Shown piece by piece: positions 15,777 through 24,155 of a DNA stretch of 43,463 nt (the stretch's first letter is position 1; every line of letters begins with the position of its first letter). Source of the stretch: Methylococcales bacterium. GTDB lineage: Bacteria; Pseudomonadota; Gammaproteobacteria; Methylococcales; Methylomonadaceae. The stretch is taken from positions 1-43,463 of the forward strand of contig JAURYI010000021.1 of the NCBI GenBank assembly GCA_030654015.1. The letters run 5' to 3'. The notes beneath the pieces are model-generated. The model did no database searches. It saw only the letters and a program-made list of their open reading frames with translations, and was not told the origin of the DNA. Position numbers and translations under genes: made by a program.

Positions 15777-17252
15777 TTAAAAACGTAACTGGCTTTGTAC
15801 ATAGAAATAATTAATATCCTGACCATTGGGCGCATTCTGGGCAGTTTTCGCAAACTCGCCTTTAAATAAATGTGTCCAACCTGTTTCCAGATTTAAACTG
15901 CTGTTCACATCCCAACGGGTTGATAAATCCAATTGCTGACCGACAAAATCACCGCTATTGCCCGTTTTGTCTTGCAAGTTTGCCGTCGTCCACGCATCTT
16001 TACTTTGCGCCAACCAGAAAAACCGATGACTCAGCGTAGTTTGTACATTCGCCAGCGGTGAAAATCCCAGTCGATACGCGGGTGTGTTGATATTGCTCCG
16101 CGCAAATGCACCATAAATTCCCGTCGGGCCATATTCAAACCGTCGTGCGCCGTACAACGTATCAAAACGTTGGTCTTTACCATCATTCGGATTTTTGTCA
16201 CCGCTGGCATAATCATATTCCACGGCAAAACGCGGTTGCCAAGGCATATCAAAGGTATAACCCATATCCAGATGTTGATACCATGCGGTATGCGATAAAT
16301 TTTTGCCGTTACTTATTATCGTATTGGCACGCACTGTACCGAATTGACCGATGCTTTCTAGGGAAAAATCAAATGCCGCTTTAGCGGGCTTGCTATAAAA
16401 ACGCAATCCAGGGGTGAAATAACGGCGATTAGTCGTTTGATTTTTAGGCGTATCACCCTCATCAAGATGATATAAATACACTTCGCTGTTGATACCCCAG
16501 CCAATGTTAGTCATTTCCAAAAAACCACCCGAAAACCAGGTATGCCCTTGTGGGCGGTCAAATTGGGATTGGTCATCGAGAATGTCGGCACTAGATGTTG
16601 GATAGCGATTGACGGGCATGGTCACAAACGCATTGAATTGCCAATGATCATAATCAATGACCCGAAAGCGTAAACCGTCAAAGCTGTTAATAGTATTACG
16701 AAACACATTTCTGGCGACCAGACGGCGACTACCCAAATTTAACGATTGTCGTCCTGCAATAATTTCTGTCCCTAAACCGCTAAACAAGGTGTTTTGATCT
16801 GCCCACGCTACATAGCCTTGAATCAGGTCGATGCTATCAACATGGGTGTTATTCACACCAGAACCCGAATCTGCACCAAATTGCCGTGCATCCATGAATT
16901 CACCGCCAAGACGAAAATGCTTAAAACGCGCTTCCATGAACACATCGGTTTGCAAGGGAATTTGCTGATCGCCGCCTTTCGCGCCTGCTTTATATTGACC
17001 ATCCATGGTTTCATAACGGGTACGTTGCTCTAATGACACGAACAGCCATTCGGGCAATTTCAGCGCGTCATGCAAATTCCAGACAGGTTTTTCATATTTA
17101 CTCGACCCTAATAGCGCATCATTCATTTGACTGGAAAAAGCGGCAACAGGTGGTTTGGTGTAAGTTTTCTTTGCTTCTGCCTTCACGATACCGCTCAAAA
17201 AACCCGTGGCAAGTATCAAACCGATGGTCGTAAACTGGTTTTGTGCGGTCAT
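15777..17252 (-). CDS. Outer-membrane beta-barrel porin, alginate-export (AlgE) type
   Basis: 491 residues. A signal peptide (about 1-26, ending VKAEA) leads to a long series of alternating hydrophobic/polar strands and a C-terminal aromatic residue (QLRF), the marks of an outer-membrane barrel. The N-terminal segment LEQRTRYETMDGQ and the inner IIAGRQSLNLGSRRLVARN pattern fit the alginate-export porin family. It is placed 41 bp after the DUF364 gene and before modA. I infer that it lets molybdate, or another anion needed for nitrogenase, cross the outer membrane; the family has varied substrates, so this is only context. Confidence 0.8.
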   Translation of the reverse strand: MTAQNQFTTIGLILATGFLSGIVKAEAKKTYTKPPVAAFSSQMNDALLGSSKYEKPVWNLHDALKLPEWLFVSLEQRTRYETMDGQYKAGAKGGDQQIPLQTDVFMEARFKHFRLGGEFMDARQFGADSGSGVNNTHVDSIDLIQGYVAWADQNTLFSGLGTEIIAGRQSLNLGSRRLVARNVFRNTINSFDGLRFRVIDYDHWQFNAFVTMPVNRYPTSSADILDDQSQFDRPQGHTWFSGGFLEMTNIGWGINSEVYLYHLDEGDTPKNQTTNRRYFTPGLRFYSKPAKAAFDFSLESIGQFGTVRANTIISNGKNLSHTAWYQHLDMGYTFDMPWQPRFAVEYDYASGDKNPNDGKDQRFDTLYGARRFEYGPTGIYGAFARSNINTPAYRLGFSPLANVQTTLSHRFFWLAQSKDAWTTANLQDKTGNSGDFVGQQLDLSTRWDVNSSLNLETGWTHLFKGEFAKTAQNAPNGQDINYFYVQSQLRF

Positions 17253-17292
17253 TTAATCTCTCAGTCCTGTAAATCTGAGCCATATTACTGTC

Positions 17293-18039
17293 TTAACGTA
17301 TTAAATCAACCACCCGATAACGCACGCCTGTTTCAAAAATACGCACCCCGCCACCTTCTGCGACGGTTTGTTGGAGTTTTTCCGCATCAATCACTTCAAC
17401 GCCTGCCAGATAATCAATGCCAAACTCGGCGAGTTGCGGTAGCCATGGCGTGGTTGGCCCCATTAATACCGTGGTTGCGTGTTGAGAGAGTTCTGCAAGA
17501 CGCGGAAAGGTTTTATTGATTAATGACGTGGCAGTTAAAAACACCCAATCGGCGTTAGGTAATAAAAATTCACAGGCGGGATCAGGGTAATCCGTTGCAT
17601 TGGGCTGGCGTTCGATAATCTGTAAATCAATGTGGTCGGCGTAGCGTTCGATGTTGGGATAACGCCCGATGACCACCACTTTTTTTCCGTGCAGTTGGGG
17701 GAGAAAATGTTCAAACACCGCGAGATTACCTGAGGGTAAGGTAATACCTGCGGGTAAAGGATGCGCATTTAACGCGGCGTTAATCGCCGCCATACCGACA
17801 GCTGCTTGGTGTGCATCCCAGTCATTAATCCACGCGCACAGTTCCCGCAACGGCTTACCGACCAACGTACCCGACCACGGCAAGGTGCGGGTTGGCGATT
17901 GCGGACTCATGGCTAAACCGCACTGCCCTGCTTTGCAGACTGTCCACACTAAGCCGATGTTGACCGCTTCAACAAGACTGTCACTATTGGCGTGATCCAG
18001 TAATAATTGGTAAACGCGCTGTGGGTTGTTTATGTGCAT
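17293..18039 (-). CDS. DUF364/DUF4213 Rossmann-like protein (putative metal chelation)
   Basis: 248 residues. The C-terminal half fits DUF364: KKVVVIGRYPNIERYAD, NADWVFLTATSLINKTFPRL and TTVLMGPTTPWLPQLAEFGIDYLAG (seen in part). The N-terminal half fits the DUF4213 fold. The family is described as Rossmann-like and tentatively linked to heavy-metal chelation; it is found with molybdenum/nitrogenase genes. I chose the ATG at 18039: the longer frame to 18135 is translated repeat sequence (family 2 copy). Lying between nif genes and porin-modABC, it is a candidate metal handling protein. Confidence 0.78.
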   Translation of the reverse strand: MHINNPQRVYQLLLDHANSDSLVEAVNIGLVWTVCKAGQCGLAMSPQSPTRTLPWSGTLVGKPLRELCAWINDWDAHQAAVGMAAINAALNAHPLPAGITLPSGNLAVFEHFLPQLHGKKVVVIGRYPNIERYADHIDLQIIERQPNATDYPDPACEFLLPNADWVFLTATSLINKTFPRLAELSQHATTVLMGPTTPWLPQLAEFGIDYLAGVEVIDAEKLQQTVAEGGGVRIFETGVRYRVVDLIR

Positions 18040-18054
18040 CGTTTTCTCTGTATT

Positions 18055-18154
18055 TCTCGTTCCCACGCGCGGCGTGGGAATGCAGTGGCAACGCGCCGCG
18101 TTGTAGACCGCAGCGCGGTCTGGATGAATTCCCACGCAGCGCGTGGGAACTAGG
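18055..18154. repeat. Compound palindrome repeat, family 2 full copy
   Basis: Same orientation and structure as 15670-15769, with a few base changes (AGTGGC for CGTTTC in the first loop, GG for GA near GGTCTGGATG). It fills the gap between the 129-residue gene and the DUF364 gene, and creates a spurious N-terminal extension of the latter. Confidence 0.92.
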
Positions 18155-18156
18155 TA

Positions 18157-18546
18157 TTACGCATTTTCCACCATCATCGGCAATAATCGGGCTTCTGTCT
18201 TGATAACGTCATCTTTACCCCACGCCGTCACCGCTTCAACAAACCAGTCGGCTTTGTGCGGATGCGGTTTAACGACATCATATTCCGCATAAAAACTACC
18301 ATCGCTGTTAAATTGCAATTGCCCGATTCGCTCAATGCGTGGTTTATTGCGCTTGTTGTACCAGTAGCCCGTCAAATTGGAATTACCCGTATAAGGGTCT
18401 TTAATAAGCACGAAACTGGCGGTGTGGTAGTAAGGGTGATCGAGTAACTCATCATCAGCAAACCCCAATTTGGTTATTTCTGCGCGTAGCCGTTCACACA
18501 GTTTGACACCGATTGCGCGTTTATCATCAATTTGATTTTGCAGCAT
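18157..18546 (-). CDS. Unknown nif-operon protein (129 aa)
   Basis: A soluble 129-residue protein whose stop is 2 bp from repeat family 2. Distinct segments are DDELLDHPYYHTASFVLIKDPYTG and GYWYNKRNKPRIERIGQLQFNSDGS (both in part), suggesting a compact beta-rich fold. One cysteine only (C17), so no metal cluster is evident. It is downstream of the ferredoxin at 18549 with 2 bp spacing, so it is co-transcribed. I do not recognise the family. Being in the nifENX-fdxB operon, a nif accessory role is likely. Confidence 0.65.
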   Translation of the reverse strand: MLQNQIDDKRAIGVKLCERLRAEITKLGFADDELLDHPYYHTASFVLIKDPYTGNSNLTGYWYNKRNKPRIERIGQLQFNSDGSFYAEYDVVKPHPHKADWFVEAVTAWGKDDVIKTEARLLPMMVENA

Positions 18547-18548
18547 AG

Positions 18549-18872
18549 TTACCAGAGTTCCTTGGGTACAATGAGATTAGTAACGGGTTCACCACCGATA
18601 AGATGTTGTTCCACAATGGTTTTTACATCGGCTTTTTTTACTTTGCCGTACAAAATACCTTCGGGATACACCAGTACGCTAGGGCCTGCCATACACGGCC
18701 CCATACAGCCCGTATTGGTCAGCGTGATTTTTTCAAACAAATTGCGATTTTGTATTTCATTCATAAATTCATTCAAAATATCCACACTGCCGCTGCTCGC
18801 GCATGAGCCACGCGGATGACCTTGCGGACGATTTTGGGTACAGATAAAAACGTGTTTTTCTGGACGTGGCAT
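18549..18872 (-). CDS. Thioredoxin-like [2Fe-2S] ferredoxin
   Basis: 107 residues. It begins KHVFICTQNRPQGHPRGSCA, as in thioredoxin-fold [2Fe-2S] ferredoxins (NuoE-like), with cluster ligands C11, C24, and C55/C59 in NTGCMGPC. A single TGCMGPCMAGP motif is diagnostic. Such proteins are found in nif clusters of Azotobacter and others as small electron carriers. The RBS is GAGGAGTAATGT, just before the ATG at 18872. It follows fdxB by 10 bp. Confidence 0.88.
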   Translation of the reverse strand: MPRPEKHVFICTQNRPQGHPRGSCASSGSVDILNEFMNEIQNRNLFEKITLTNTGCMGPCMAGPSVLVYPEGILYGKVKKADVKTIVEQHLIGGEPVTNLIVPKELW

Positions 18873-18882
18873 ACATTACTCC

Positions 18883-19197
18883 TCAAGCGGCTTCTTTATG
18901 TTGATGCGTGAAACAGTCTTTCGGACACACGCGTGAACAGGCTTCACAACCGATGCAGTCATTGGCATTTTTAATGTTCATTACCATGCTGTTGTCATCG
19001 TCTTCAAAATCGCCGTAATCGTCGTCGAAATCGTCATCCGCCATCAAGTCTTCTTTTTCGACTAAATCGAACACGTCACGCGGACAGACTTTAAAACACC
19101 GACCACAGCCGATGCAGGTTTTTTGATTAATATCGGTTACATAAGACGGTGTCCATTCTGCACCGCCAAAAGTAACGCCAGTAATAAATTCCGACAT
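18883..19197 (-). CDS. fdxB: Nif-specific 2[4Fe-4S] ferredoxin III (FdxB)
   Basis: 104 residues. Two cluster-binding motifs: CIGCGRCFKVCP and CIGCEACSRVCP, separated by a very acidic insert (ADDDFDDDYGDFEDDDN). The N-terminus GVTFGGAEWTPSYVTDI is typical of ferredoxin III of nif clusters. The acid insert probably makes the surface strongly negative for docking. It lies 2 bp after the DUF683 gene and within the nifENX operon. A good GGAGGTTAGTT RBS precedes the ATG. Confidence 0.92.
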   Translation of the reverse strand: MSEFITGVTFGGAEWTPSYVTDINQKTCIGCGRCFKVCPRDVFDLVEKEDLMADDDFDDDYGDFEDDDNSMVMNIKNANDCIGCEACSRVCPKDCFTHQHKEAA

Positions 19198-19199
19198 AA

Positions 19200-19403
19200 C
19201 TAACCTCCTGCCGCTTTCAGTTTTTGATTTGCCTCATCCCACGTTTTGCACGCGTCGTAAGTGGCTTGTGCGATGCCCATGAGTTTGTCGTAACCGTCTG
19301 GCAAGCTGTCTTCGATTAAATCGTGCAGTATCGAGGCTTGTTCATTCGCTAACCGTTTGGTTTTTTTAACTTCTTTTTCCAATGCTTTAATGTCGTCTGA
19401 CAT
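19200..19403 (-). CDS. DUF683 (CCE_0567-type) helical nif protein
   Basis: 67 residues from the ATG at 19403 (GAGG box upstream in the transcript; the longer frame to 19529 overlaps the DUF269 gene and has no RBS). The N-terminal KALEKEVKKTKRLANEQAS forms a helix-coil pattern; the family makes a two-helix coiled coil. It commonly follows the DUF269 gene after nifX (orf6 of Azotobacter). The exact role is unknown; iron storage was proposed for the cyanobacterial member. Confidence 0.9.
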   Translation of the reverse strand: MSDDIKALEKEVKKTKRLANEQASILHDLIEDSLPDGYDKLMGIAQATYDACKTWDEANQKLKAAGG

Positions 19404-19413
19404 GATACTGACC

Positions 19414-19887
19414 TCAATCTGTTGCCGCGTTGTTGTATTTTTCGATGAGTTCGATAGCATTGCTGATGGTTTTATCGCTTTTTTCCGATAAATCTTCAAG
19501 ACTGGCAAAGCCCCAACGATGCACATCACGCAAAATTTTATCGACCACCACTAATTTGCCGACCATGATTAATGCTCTGCCAAAACCTTCATGAGTCAGA
19601 TGGACAATCGGTGCCGCCATTAAGCCAGAGCGTTTTTCAATCAGGGAAGCCAGCGAGTTGTAATAGGCTTTGATACGCGCAATGGTTAAACCGTCTGGAT
19701 CGCCGATAATCGGAATTTCACGTTTGCGTTCTTTGGTCAAGACAATCGGATCAACGACACGCGCACTCGGCCAGCCGTCGTAAGTGTCATAAGTGTCGAT
19801 GGCGCGTAATTGTTTAATTAAATCCTGCACGATGTCCGAGTCTAAATAGGGATCGTTTTCTTGTACTACGAGGGTTGCTGTTGACAT
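19414..19887 (-). CDS. NifX-associated DUF269 protein
   Basis: 157 residues, orf5 of the Azotobacter nifENX region. Features are DPYLDSDIVQDLIKQLRAIDTYDTYD (in part), the conserved RKREIPIIGDPD and ARIKAYYNSLASLIE segments, and LIMVGKLVVVDKILRDVHRFGF-like GKLVVVDKILRDVHRWGF. The family is confined to nif clusters and always next to nifX. It overlaps no neighbour; a repeat-filled gap separates it from nifX. Function not established; probably FeMo-co trafficking. Confidence 0.92.
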   Translation of the reverse strand: MSTATLVVQENDPYLDSDIVQDLIKQLRAIDTYDTYDGWPSARVVDPIVLTKERKREIPIIGDPDGLTIARIKAYYNSLASLIEKRSGLMAAPIVHLTHEGFGRALIMVGKLVVVDKILRDVHRWGFASLEDLSEKSDKTISNAIELIEKYNNAATD

Positions 19888-19914
19888 TAGGTTTGCTCCG
19901 TTGATAATAATTCG

Positions 19915-19980
19915 TAGAGACGCGATTTATCGCGTCTTGATGTTGATCGTTTATTAAAGACGCGATAAATCGCGTCTCTA
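19915..19980. repeat. Large perfect inverted repeat between nifX and DUF269 gene
   Basis: Arms of 24 bp (19915-19938 and 19957-19980) are exact complements with an 18-bp loop. Each arm contains the palindrome GACGCGATTTATCGCGTC or its GACGCGATAAATCGCGTC partner. The right arm includes the nifX stop codon. It could form a strong hairpin in the mRNA between nifX and DUF269. Confidence 0.93.
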
Positions 19981-20460
19981 CTCATCCCAGCCTTCATCTT
20001 CCATAAGAGAAAACTTTTCAGGATCAGGGTTTTTATATTTGTTAATTGCTTTTGCCAACCAGCTGGAAGGCCCTGCGATTAATTCATTCTGTAAATCAAC
20101 CAGCAAATCAGCAATTTTGCTGCCTTCGTGGACTTTCACGGGTTGTATGCCGTTAGCGATTAATTGATTGATTGCCGATGCACCGATGGCTTGGCAATAC
20201 ACCGCCGCACAGCCTGCTAATAAGTCGATTTTTACCGACAACTTATCTTCATTGCCGTCTTGGGCTAATACGCCAAATTGCGCGGCTTCTAACAATTGGG
20301 TTTCGTCCCGATTCACCGCATAAACCGCAAAAGATTTAGCCGAGCCGAAATGTTGATTAACAGTAATCATATCGCTGGTCGCAAACGCGACTTTTAATGC
20401 AGTATCCATAAAAGGCTTCTCCTCGGAATGCACAACGTGTAAATGGCGAGTTAATGACAT
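19978..20460 (-). CDS. nifX: NifX, FeMo-co precursor carrier
   Basis: 160 residues. The NifX/NafY/NifB-C domain is seen in KVAFATSDMITVNQHFGSAKSFAVYAV (in part), CAAVYCQAIGASAINQL and QPVKVHEGSKIADLL. NifX carries NifB-co and VK-cluster during FeMo-co synthesis. A short N-terminal extension ([17 protein letters not shown]) precedes a second possible start at M18 (METs with an AGGAGAAGCCTTTT box nearby), which may be the better start at about 20409. The annotated start overlaps the nifN end by 10 bp. Confidence 0.93.
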   Translation of the reverse strand: MSLTRHLHVVHSEEKPFMDTALKVAFATSDMITVNQHFGSAKSFAVYAVNRDETQLLEAAQFGVLAQDGNEDKLSVKIDLLAGCAAVYCQAIGASAINQLIANGIQPVKVHEGSKIADLLVDLQNELIAGPSSWLAKAINKYKNPDPEKFSLMEDEGWDE

Positions 20461-21842
20461 GACGGCGCGACCGTTTCATTCGCGGGTTTTTGCGCGTAAC
20501 GTGAATGATAAATAGGGATTTCTTCATGCGCGTGATTGATGACCAGATTGGCTAAATCAAACAAAGTTTGCCGTGAACCTGCATACCCAATCCACGTTTT
20601 TGCATAGCCGCCGATTACGTCATACAGCGGAAAACCTGCGCGTAAAATCGGCACATTCAAGCGTTCTGCACTGATGACGGCGTGTGAATTACCGATAATC
20701 AACTGCACTTTATTGTCTACGCTGAGTTTTTCCATGTCTTCCAAATCGCCGATTTTGATACTGGCAACGGGAATGTGTGACAGTAACGGCACATTGCACG
20801 AAGTCACAGCAGTCACTACTTCCGCGCCAGTTTCTTGTAACAAATCGACGAATGCCGCCAATAAGTCGCCATCGGCGGCAAGCGTGACACGCAACTGACC
20901 TAACATAAAATGGGTATCCAATAATGCGTCTTGTAATTGAGCGCGTTGCCGTTCCAAACGCTCGGGCACATGATTACCGCTAATCGTCATTAACGCGCTC
21001 ATCAGGGCATCATTGGCTTTTAAGCCGTATAAATGATTCAGTTGATAGGTGGGTACGCCTGTTTTTTCTTCTAACACTTGCGCAGCGGTGTGTAACGATG
21101 CACCGATAACCACGGTGGCTATGGCATCGCCTAAAGTCGCCAGTTCTGATAATGGCGTACCGCCGATAGTCACAGGGCTGAAATCTTCATCGGTTAAACA
21201 GCCATCCAAGGAATCCGCCAAATTGGGAATAAATACAGGACGTAAACCGAACTGTTCAAAAATCAGTTGTAAGACTTCTAAATCACCTGAGGTAAGCATA
21301 TAACTCACTAGGACATTGACTTGGCGTGGTCGTCTGCCGACTTCTGTACCTGCGGTTTTTGCATCGGGAACAAGTGCGCGGATAATTTCTGTCAGGGTTG
21401 CCGCATAACCCGTTTCCACACTGCCCGTAAAATCAGGCGTATTAACGGCAACTACGGCAATATCAGCAAATTCTGGATACGCAGCGCGAAACTCGCGGAC
21501 ATTGCGATGTACGTCCGCGCCTTGGGTTTCCGCCAAGCCAGTGGTTAGAATGGTAATTAAATCGGGTTTAGATTTTTCGGCAATCGCGCGTATGCCTTCA
21601 ACCACGTTTTCATCTGCGCCCAGTACCGAACTGGCTTGATCCATTGCGGTGGATTGCAACGGAATCGGCTCACGAAAATGACGCACAAAAAAGACTTTGG
21701 CAAACGCGGTGCAACCTTGTGAACCATGCAGTAACGGCATGGCACGATTAAAGCCGAGTGTGGCTAATGAACCGCCTATCGGTTGGCTGGCCTTAAGTGG
21801 ATTAACCGATAAGGCTTTGTTGCGTTTGATGACATCAGCCAT
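20451..21842 (-). CDS. nifN: NifN, FeMo-co scaffold subunit
   Basis: 463 residues. It shows the nitrogenase component 1 type fold: [48 protein letters not shown] and [17 protein letters not shown] (each typical of NifN). It forms the NifEN complex on which the FeMo-co precursor is completed. It overlaps nifE by 8 bp, so the two subunits are made in step. The cysteine in GSQGCTAF matches the shared bridging-cluster ligand. Confidence 0.97.
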   Translation of the reverse strand: MADVIKRNKALSVNPLKASQPIGGSLATLGFNRAMPLLHGSQGCTAFAKVFFVRHFREPIPLQSTAMDQASSVLGADENVVEGIRAIAEKSKPDLITILTTGLAETQGADVHRNVREFRAAYPEFADIAVVAVNTPDFTGSVETGYAATLTEIIRALVPDAKTAGTEVGRRPRQVNVLVSYMLTSGDLEVLQLIFEQFGLRPVFIPNLADSLDGCLTDEDFSPVTIGGTPLSELATLGDAIATVVIGASLHTAAQVLEEKTGVPTYQLNHLYGLKANDALMSALMTISGNHVPERLERQRAQLQDALLDTHFMLGQLRVTLAADGDLLAAFVDLLQETGAEVVTAVTSCNVPLLSHIPVASIKIGDLEDMEKLSVDNKVQLIIGNSHAVISAERLNVPILRAGFPLYDVIGGYAKTWIGYAGSRQTLFDLANLVINHAHEEIPIYHSRYAQKPANETVAPSCH

Positions 21843-23220
21843 GACTCACCTCCACTTGTTTCCACGGCGCAGGATCACGCACCAGTTGCCACACAGGACT
21901 TTCGATGGTTAATGCCAATTGCCGCACCAGTTCCAGCATTCCCTGATAACCTTCATAACCAAATTCACGCTCTTGGTTAATGTCTAAAAACGGGATTTTG
22001 GCTTTTAAGGCGGTGTACATATTGCGACCACCCGCAATTAAAATATCGGCTTTATAATCGGCAACGATTTTTAATAAGGCTTTAGGGCTGCCGTCCTCAA
22101 TCATTACCGTGTCTTCGCCCATTAATTCACGAATGCGGGCTTTATCTTCTTCGGTAGATTTTTTTGTGCCTGTGGCGACTACCACCATGCCCAAATCTTG
22201 CAACGCAGAAATCACTGACCAACTTTTCACGCCACCCGTGAATAGCAATACCCGTTTACCTTTCAAACGTGCTTGCCACGGTTTCAAGGCTGCACGAATT
22301 TTTGCTTCTTCGCGGGCAATAATCGCTTCTGCGCGGGCAATCAAATCGTCATCACCAATGGCATTGGCAAAACCGCGTAAGGCTTCGCTGGTATCGGTAA
22401 TGCCGTAAAAACTGCCTTCAAACCACGGTGTGCCGTAAGTTTTTTGCAATAATCGCGCAACGTTCACCATCGCTTTTGAACACACCATCATATTCACTTC
22501 GGCTTTGTGCATGGTTTGCACTTCACGGAATCTGGCATCACCTGACAGCGTACACAACACCCGCAAGCCTAATTCATCCAGCAACGGCAGAACGTGCCAG
22601 AATTCCCCTGCAATGTTGTATTCACCAATTAAATTCACATCATGAATTTTAATGTCGAACTCAGGCAACGGATCAGGATCGCGTGTGCCGATGACGTGTT
22701 TCACCATAGCATCACCCGCAATGCGATTGCCTAAATTTTTGGTACCGTAAAATCCCGCGCTATCAATTGGCACAACGGGAACGCCCCATTTTTCAGTTGC
22801 CGATTTACACACTGCATTTAAATCATCACCGATCAAGGCAGGTACGCAAGTGTTATACACAAACACGGCTGGCGGTGCGTAATCATCCACTGCTTGCTTA
22901 ATCGCATGAAACAATCGTTTTTCTGAGCGTCCCATAATGATGTCCTGCTCGGTTAAATCGGTGGTCATTCCGTAACGGTATAAATCCGCGCCAGATGAGC
23001 GTGTGCCTCGGTTGTCCCACGAACTGCCCGCGCAGGCAATCGGGCCGTGAACAATATGGGCAACATCGGCAATGGGTAAAAGGGCGATTTGTGCGCCATC
23101 AAACGCGCAACCACCCGCAGAAGCCCCCGGTTTTGGTTTAGCACAACCCGACTTTTCCTTTTTGTTGTGTTCACAAGCAGGTTCGTCTAACAGCTCGGCA
23201 ATGTCTTTATTTGATTTCAT
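21835..23220 (-). CDS. nifE: NifE, FeMo-co scaffold subunit
   Basis: 461 residues from the ATG at 23220. The opening includes a Cys-rich stretch ([16 protein letters not shown]), then [25 protein letters not shown] (in part), [12 protein letters not shown] and [13 protein letters not shown]. These are NifE marks and resemble NifD. The upstream TTG at 23232 is a poorer start. The gene is preceded by a sigma54 promoter and a NifA site and starts the longest minus-strand operon of the window. Confidence 0.97.
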   Translation of the reverse strand: MKSNKDIAELLDEPACEHNKKEKSGCAKPKPGASAGGCAFDGAQIALLPIADVAHIVHGPIACAGSSWDNRGTRSSGADLYRYGMTTDLTEQDIIMGRSEKRLFHAIKQAVDDYAPPAVFVYNTCVPALIGDDLNAVCKSATEKWGVPVVPIDSAGFYGTKNLGNRIAGDAMVKHVIGTRDPDPLPEFDIKIHDVNLIGEYNIAGEFWHVLPLLDELGLRVLCTLSGDARFREVQTMHKAEVNMMVCSKAMVNVARLLQKTYGTPWFEGSFYGITDTSEALRGFANAIGDDDLIARAEAIIAREEAKIRAALKPWQARLKGKRVLLFTGGVKSWSVISALQDLGMVVVATGTKKSTEEDKARIRELMGEDTVMIEDGSPKALLKIVADYKADILIAGGRNMYTALKAKIPFLDINQEREFGYEGYQGMLELVRQLALTIESPVWQLVRDPAPWKQVEVSHG

Positions 23221-23253
23221 GATGTTGACCAATAACGTTGTTTATTTTGGACA

Positions 23254-23269
23254 AGCAACCATTATGCCA
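23254..23269 (-). promoter_or_regulatory. Sigma54 promoter for the nifENX operon
   Basis: Read on the minus strand, TGGCATAATGGTTGCT fits the -24/-12 consensus TGGCAYRNNNNTTGCW at all defined positions. Transcription would start near 23242, about 20 bases before the nifE ATG. The NifA site at 23314-23329 lies 44 bp further upstream. Confidence 0.88.
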
Positions 23270-23313
23270 TTTTGTATCTTATTGAAAGTATTGTAATTTT
23301 TCTATTATGGCAT

Positions 23314-23329
23314 TGTCGTAAACCCGACA
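23314..23329. promoter_or_regulatory. NifA site between nifE and small membrane gene
   Basis: TGTCGTAAACCCGACA fits TGT-N10-ACA with strong dyad symmetry. Its exact reverse complement is the NifA site at 29717-29732. It is 44 bp from the nifE -24 element and 87 bp from the possible plus-strand -24 element at 23417, so one site may serve both directions. Confidence 0.8.
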
Positions 23330-23416
23330 AAATGCAAGATGTGTTGTTATTGAAAAACGATAAACAGCACAGTCTGAATAGCGCGATATTGGGAAATTTT
23401 GTATTTATGTTAATAA

Positions 23417-23432
23417 CGGCATTTTTCTTGCT
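23417..23432 (+). promoter_or_regulatory. Probable sigma54 promoter for small membrane gene
   Basis: CGGCATTTTTCTTGCT keeps the essential GG and GC dinucleotides with correct spacing and the full TTGCT -12 box; it differs from the consensus at the first base and at the seventh. Transcription would start near 23444, some 73 bases before the ATG at 23517. Confidence 0.6.
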
Positions 23433-23516
23433 AATAAAAAACTGTCATATTATTTCGTTATGAGTCGATATATGTATATGATGCTTTCTTAATTGTTAAT
23501 ACAAAGGTATTTATTT

Positions 23517-23777
23517 ATGTTCGAAATCGTTATTGCTCTATTTGTCGCTGCTATCGCTGCGTGGTATATCTGGTCTTCTTTTTTTAAATCTTCTGCTACA
23601 GAGCAGTCTGCTTATTTAGCTCAATTAAAAATCCCTGAAGATTCAACGCTCAGACGACATTTCATCACCCATTTAAAAAATGAAATAGAATCTGCAATGT
23701 ATTTATCCCCCAATGATTCTGTGTTGCAACGTCGTTATAACTCCTTGGTTGCGGTTGAACTGAATCATCGTTCGTGA
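23517..23777 (+). CDS. Small single-pass membrane protein divergent from nifE
   Basis: 86 residues from the ATG at 23517 (AAAGG box at 23503-23507). One N-terminal membrane helix (EIVIALFVAAIAAWYIW, about residues 3-19) is followed by a charged cytoplasmic tail with EDSTLRRHFITHLKNEIESAMYL (in part). There are no cysteines. It is divergent from nifE and shares its NifA site, with a plausible sigma54 promoter, so it looks like a nif regulon member. Family not recognised; its place beside rnf suggests a membrane role such as tethering or assembly. Confidence 0.65.
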   Translation: MFEIVIALFVAAIAAWYIWSSFFKSSATEQSAYLAQLKIPEDSTLRRHFITHLKNEIESAMYLSPNDSVLQRRYNSLVAVELNHRS

Positions 23778-24005
23778 GCATCAATTAATACAACTGCTCA
23801 GATCCATTTAAGCTGAGCTAGCTTGCTAACCCCCATTAATAAAGCGAGGTTAGCAAGCTAATTAACTCCGTACATTTATTAGTCTGGGTATCCATTATCA
23901 TGACTCAACAAGACAATATCACCCGCCGCTATTCATTACCCATCCACCCTTAAGGCTTTCCGTTCGCTCTGAACTTGTCGAAGCACGAACGGAAAGCCTT
24001 AAAAA

Positions 24006-24021
24006 TGTCGTCTTTCCTACA
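24006..24021 (+). promoter_or_regulatory. NifA site 1 upstream of rnfA
   Basis: TGTCGTCTTTCCTACA fits TGT-N10-ACA. It is 85 bp upstream of the rnfA -24 element, in the usual enhancer window. Confidence 0.7.
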
Positions 24022-24045
24022 CAGTTATTTTGTTTCCCGCCATTC

Positions 24046-24061
24046 TGTATTCTTTAGCACA
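24046..24061 (+). promoter_or_regulatory. NifA site 2 upstream of rnfA
   Basis: TGTATTCTTTAGCACA fits TGT-N10-ACA. It is 40 bp (about four helical turns) from site 1 and 45 bp from the -24 element, so the two sites would lie on the same face of the DNA. Confidence 0.68.
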
Positions 24062-24105
24062 GGCTTTTCCCCAACAAATGCGCCTTCTAGCCGCTTTTTA
24101 GTTTC

Positions 24106-24121
24106 TGGCATAACTCCTGCT
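24106..24121 (+). promoter_or_regulatory. Sigma54 promoter for rnf operon
   Basis: TGGCATAACTCCTGCT matches the consensus except C for the first T of TTGC. The start of transcription would be near 24133, giving a short leader to the GTG at 24156. Confidence 0.75.
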
Positions 24122-24155
24122 AGATAATTATTAAAAACAGTGAGGACGCATAACA

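Larger units (their letters stand above)
23778..24105. other. Intergenic region with two palindromes before rnfA
   Basis: No gene is visible. Arms TAGCTTGCTAAC (23819-23830) and GTTAGCAAGCTA (23849-23860) form a 12-bp stem about 40 bp after the small membrane gene, perhaps ending its transcript, although no T-tract follows. A second repeat has 17-bp arms at 23950-23966 and 23986-24002 (TTAAGGCTTTCCGTTCG and complement) around CTCTGAACTTGTCGAAG, a type of palindrome known as a common dispersed repeat in proteobacteria. NifA sites for rnfA follow. Confidence 0.75.

Noticed and set aside
18040-18135. 32-residue N-terminal extension of the DUF364 gene
   Set aside because: It is translated from the family 2 palindrome and has no family likeness; the ATG at 18039 fits better.
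23221-23232. TTG start for nifE at 23232
   Set aside because: The ATG at 23220 is in frame and closer to the expected N-terminus; the TTG would leave a leader of only about ten bases.
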